From positions 1 to 8,292 of the forward strand of contig NYXM01000118.1 in NCBI GenBank assembly GCA_002685655.1: a stretch of 8,292 nt of DNA, given 5' to 3'. How positions within the stretch are numbered: the first letter of the stretch is position 1; every line of letters starts with the position of its first letter. Positions 6,584 through 8,292 of the stretch are shown in pieces. Under the pieces are notes generated by a model that ran no database searches, was not told the DNA's origin, and saw only the letters and a list, made by a program, of their open reading frames with translations. The position numbers were made by a program, and so were the translations under genes. This stretch comes from Planctomycetaceae bacterium. GTDB lineage: Bacteria > Planctomycetota > Planctomycetia > Pirellulales > Pirellulaceae.

Positions 6584-7162
6584 TTGCAGATTGTCTCGTA
6601 CCCACACCCAACACTGCGCCACAAGTCCTTGCCGGTAAAGCGCGTGGACGCAGAATTGCGAGAGCTTGTGAGCAACATGTTTGACGTGATGTACGAGGCT
6701 CGCGGCGTGGGATTGGCGGCAAATCAAGTCGATTTACCGATCCGGTTGTTCGTCGTCAATTTGGAGGCCAAGGCGGGTGAAGGTGAGGAATTTGTCTTCA
6801 TCAACCCCGTGATCAGTCGCCCCAAAGGACTGGAGGAGAAGGAAGAGGGCTGCCTAAGTCTGCCCGATCTCTACGGCCCTGTGAAGCGTCCCAAGCAGAT
6901 TCGTGTGAATGCGTACGGAATTGATGGCCAGGAAATTCAAGCCGATCTGAGTGGGCTATTCGCGCGAGTCGTCCAGCACGAATTGGATCACCTGGACGGC
7001 GTGCTGTTCGTGGATCGGATGAGTGAAACGAACAAACTTGAGGTATTTGATGCGCTCGACGAATTCGAAACGGAGTTCGCCAGCCAACGTGATGCCGGCG
7101 GCATCCCCGGCGACCAAGAAATTGCACAACGTCGTGTCGTGTGGGAACAGAAGTACTGCTAA
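6584..7162 (+). CDS. def: Peptide deformylase
   Basis: Removes the formyl group from the N-terminal formylmethionine of new proteins at the ribosome exit; a metal-dependent (usually Fe2+) hydrolase. All three family motifs are intact. Motif 1 is GVGLAANQ at residues 41-48, motif 2 is EGCLS at 88-92 with metal ligand C90, and motif 3 is QHELDHLDG at 131-139 with ligands H132 and H136 and catalytic E133. The N-terminal IVSYPHPTLRHKS is also typical. At 192 residues it is somewhat longer than the roughly 170 of E. coli, because of a charged C-terminal extension after about residue 147 that ends in QKYC. The start is TTG, supported by a strong Shine-Dalgarno. fmt follows 48 bases later on the same strand, the classic pairing of formyl addition and removal. 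It is probably transcribed from the TATAAT promoter at 6533-6538. Confidence 0.97.
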   Translation: MQIVSYPHPTLRHKSLPVKRVDAELRELVSNMFDVMYEARGVGLAANQVDLPIRLFVVNLEAKAGEGEEFVFINPVISRPKGLEEKEEGCLSLPDLYGPVKRPKQIRVNAYGIDGQEIQADLSGLFARVVQHELDHLDGVLFVDRMSETNKLEVFDALDEFETEFASQRDAGGIPGDQEIAQRRVVWEQKYC

Positions 7163-7210
7163 GTGAAGAAGTGAGAAGATCTTCCCCTCACCAACCCCAG
7201 AAATTGCCTC

Positions 7211-8170
7211 GTGCGAATCATCATGATGGGCACCGGTCCCTTTGCCGTGCCGACTTTTGAATCCCTGATCACGTCGGAACATGACGTAGTCGTCCTGGTG
7301 ACCCGTCCTATTCCGCCGGTGCGCACGCGAGGCAAACCACCGGCAAATCCCGTGCGAGACGTAGCGGGACAACACGCAATCGAGGTCATCGCGCCCGACG
7401 ATGTGAATAGCGAAGGCGCGCGAACCCAGTTAGCTGCACTACGTCCTGACTTGTTTGTCGTCTGTGATTACGGCCAGATTCTCTCCCCAGAAACGCTCGC
7501 CATCACACCGCTGGGCGGAATCAACTTGCACGGATCGTTGCTGCCTAAGTACCGAGGTGCCGCGCCAGTGCAATGGTCCATCTTAAAAGGCGACACGGAA
7601 ACCGGTGTGGCTGTCATCCACATGACGCCTCAACTAGACGGCGGCCCTTGCCTGATCACTCGGTCGACGCCCATCGGAGACGACGAAACGGCCGAGGAAC
7701 TCGAGCCAAGATTGTCACAACTGGGCGTGAAGCCAGTTCATCAATCCATCGGTATGCTGGAAGCCTGGGACCGGACGTCCATGCTAGGTACGATACAAGA
7801 TCAGTCGTTTGCCTCGCGGGCGCCACGCCTAAAGAAGTCCGATGGGAATATCGACTGGAGACAGACAGCACCACAGATTCGAAATCAGATTCGCGCGCTC
7901 AAACCATGGCCGAGATCGTTCACGCAATGGCAACGACCCGCGGGCCAACCGGTAAGATTGATTGTCGACCAGGTATCGCTCGCCGCAAATCCGTCCACCG
8001 ATGCGACGCCCGGAACGATCATCCGGATCGACAATGCGGGACTGCATGTGGCGACAGGCGAGGGAGTCTTGTTGATTCAAACAGTTCAGCCGGCCGGCAA
8101 ACGTATCATGGATACTGCCGCATTTTTGCGAGGGCATCCCGTCACAGTCGGCGACCTGCTTGGCAGCTAA
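7211..8170 (+). CDS. fmt: Methionyl-tRNA formyltransferase
   Basis: Transfers a formyl group from 10-formyltetrahydrofolate to Met-tRNA(fMet), preparing the initiator tRNA. The length, 319 residues, fits the family (315 in E. coli). The N-terminal Rossmann-like catalytic domain starts RIIMMGTGPFAVPTFE and holds the active site: N105, H107 and the SLLPKYRGAAP loop at 109-119, then D143 in QLDGG. The loop at about 32-48 (RPIPPVRTRGKPPANPV) corresponds to the segment that recognises tRNA in E. coli. The C-terminal domain runs from about residue 205, with IRALKPWPRSFT, and ends in FLRGHPVTVGDLL. The start is GTG 7211; the ATG at 7223 would cut into the first beta strand. No Shine-Dalgarno is visible at useful spacing, so expression may depend partly on def translation. 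DYGQIL at 86-91 replaces the AYG form seen in E. coli. Confidence 0.97.
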   Translation: MRIIMMGTGPFAVPTFESLITSEHDVVVLVTRPIPPVRTRGKPPANPVRDVAGQHAIEVIAPDDVNSEGARTQLAALRPDLFVVCDYGQILSPETLAITPLGGINLHGSLLPKYRGAAPVQWSILKGDTETGVAVIHMTPQLDGGPCLITRSTPIGDDETAEELEPRLSQLGVKPVHQSIGMLEAWDRTSMLGTIQDQSFASRAPRLKKSDGNIDWRQTAPQIRNQIRALKPWPRSFTQWQRPAGQPVRLIVDQVSLAANPSTDATPGTIIRIDNAGLHVATGEGVLLIQTVQPAGKRIMDTAAFLRGHPVTVGDLLGS

Positions 8171-8292
8171 CCCTGCGCCGATCGGTGGGTTTCGGGTACC
8201 ACGTTGTCTTACCCAACTGTGATTCTCGTAGCGATAGGGCACTGCTGGACAAGCCCGAATCATCAGTTCGCCCGAAAAACAGCCTGTGACAC
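8171..8292. other. Downstream flank of fmt, no supported feature
   Basis: These 122 bases after the fmt stop show no convincing reading frame, Shine-Dalgarno or rho-independent terminator. A five-base inverted repeat, GGGTA and TACCC, around 8190-8215 has an 11-base loop and no T-tract. The next gene, if any, starts outside the window. Confidence 0.5.

Noticed and set aside
7171..7191. Inverted repeat GTGAG...CTCAC between def and fmt as a terminator
   Set aside because: The stem is five pairs around a self-complementary AAGATCTT, with no T-tract after it. A terminator here would also separate two genes that belong together.
8190..8215. GGGTA...TACCC hairpin after fmt as a terminator
   Set aside because: Short stem, long loop and no run of T; not convincing as a rho-independent terminator.

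Overview
This window looks like chromosomal DNA from a planctomycete, most likely in or near the Pirellulales. That is an inference from moderately high G+C, frequent GTG/TTG starts, and protein signatures familiar from that group: a membrane-anchored von Willebrand A protein with a DRSASM metal site, exported TPR proteins, and an ExbB with its own signal peptide. No database search was possible. I see no mobile element, CRISPR array, tRNA or rRNA.

The window is two divergent transcription units around a short regulatory region (about 6385-6583). The minus-strand unit covers almost all of 30-6384. In transcription order it encodes a bitopic vWA-domain protein, an exported TPR protein, a MotA/TolQ/ExbB-family proton-channel subunit, two different ExbD/TolR-family subunits, and a large exported helical-repeat (TPR-like) protein. 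The genes abut or overlap by one base in the middle of the unit, and both exbD-like genes have strong Shine-Dalgarno sites inside the preceding gene. The plus-strand unit encodes peptide deformylase (def, TTG start) and methionyl-tRNA formyltransferase (fmt, GTG start), the paired enzymes of the N-formylmethionine cycle. Each unit has a convincing sigma70-type promoter: TTGACG-17-TAGAAT on the minus strand and a perfect TATAAT on the plus strand.

The most interesting part is the minus-strand unit. ExbB and ExbD proteins normally use the proton motive force to drive a TonB or TolA protein, and no conventional TonB, TolA or Pal is present here. The vWA protein has TonB's architecture: a short cytoplasmic N-terminus, an Arg-Arg pair, one transmembrane helix, a Ser/Ala-rich linker and a globular periplasmic domain. 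Its helix contains LLSVMLH, which matches the Ser-x3-His signature that TonB and TolA use to couple to ExbB/TolQ. I propose a proton-driven envelope machine in which the force is delivered to a vWA adhesion/scaffold domain, with two exported TPR proteins as periplasmic partners. The gene calls and motifs are seen in the sequence; the machine and its substrate are inference.
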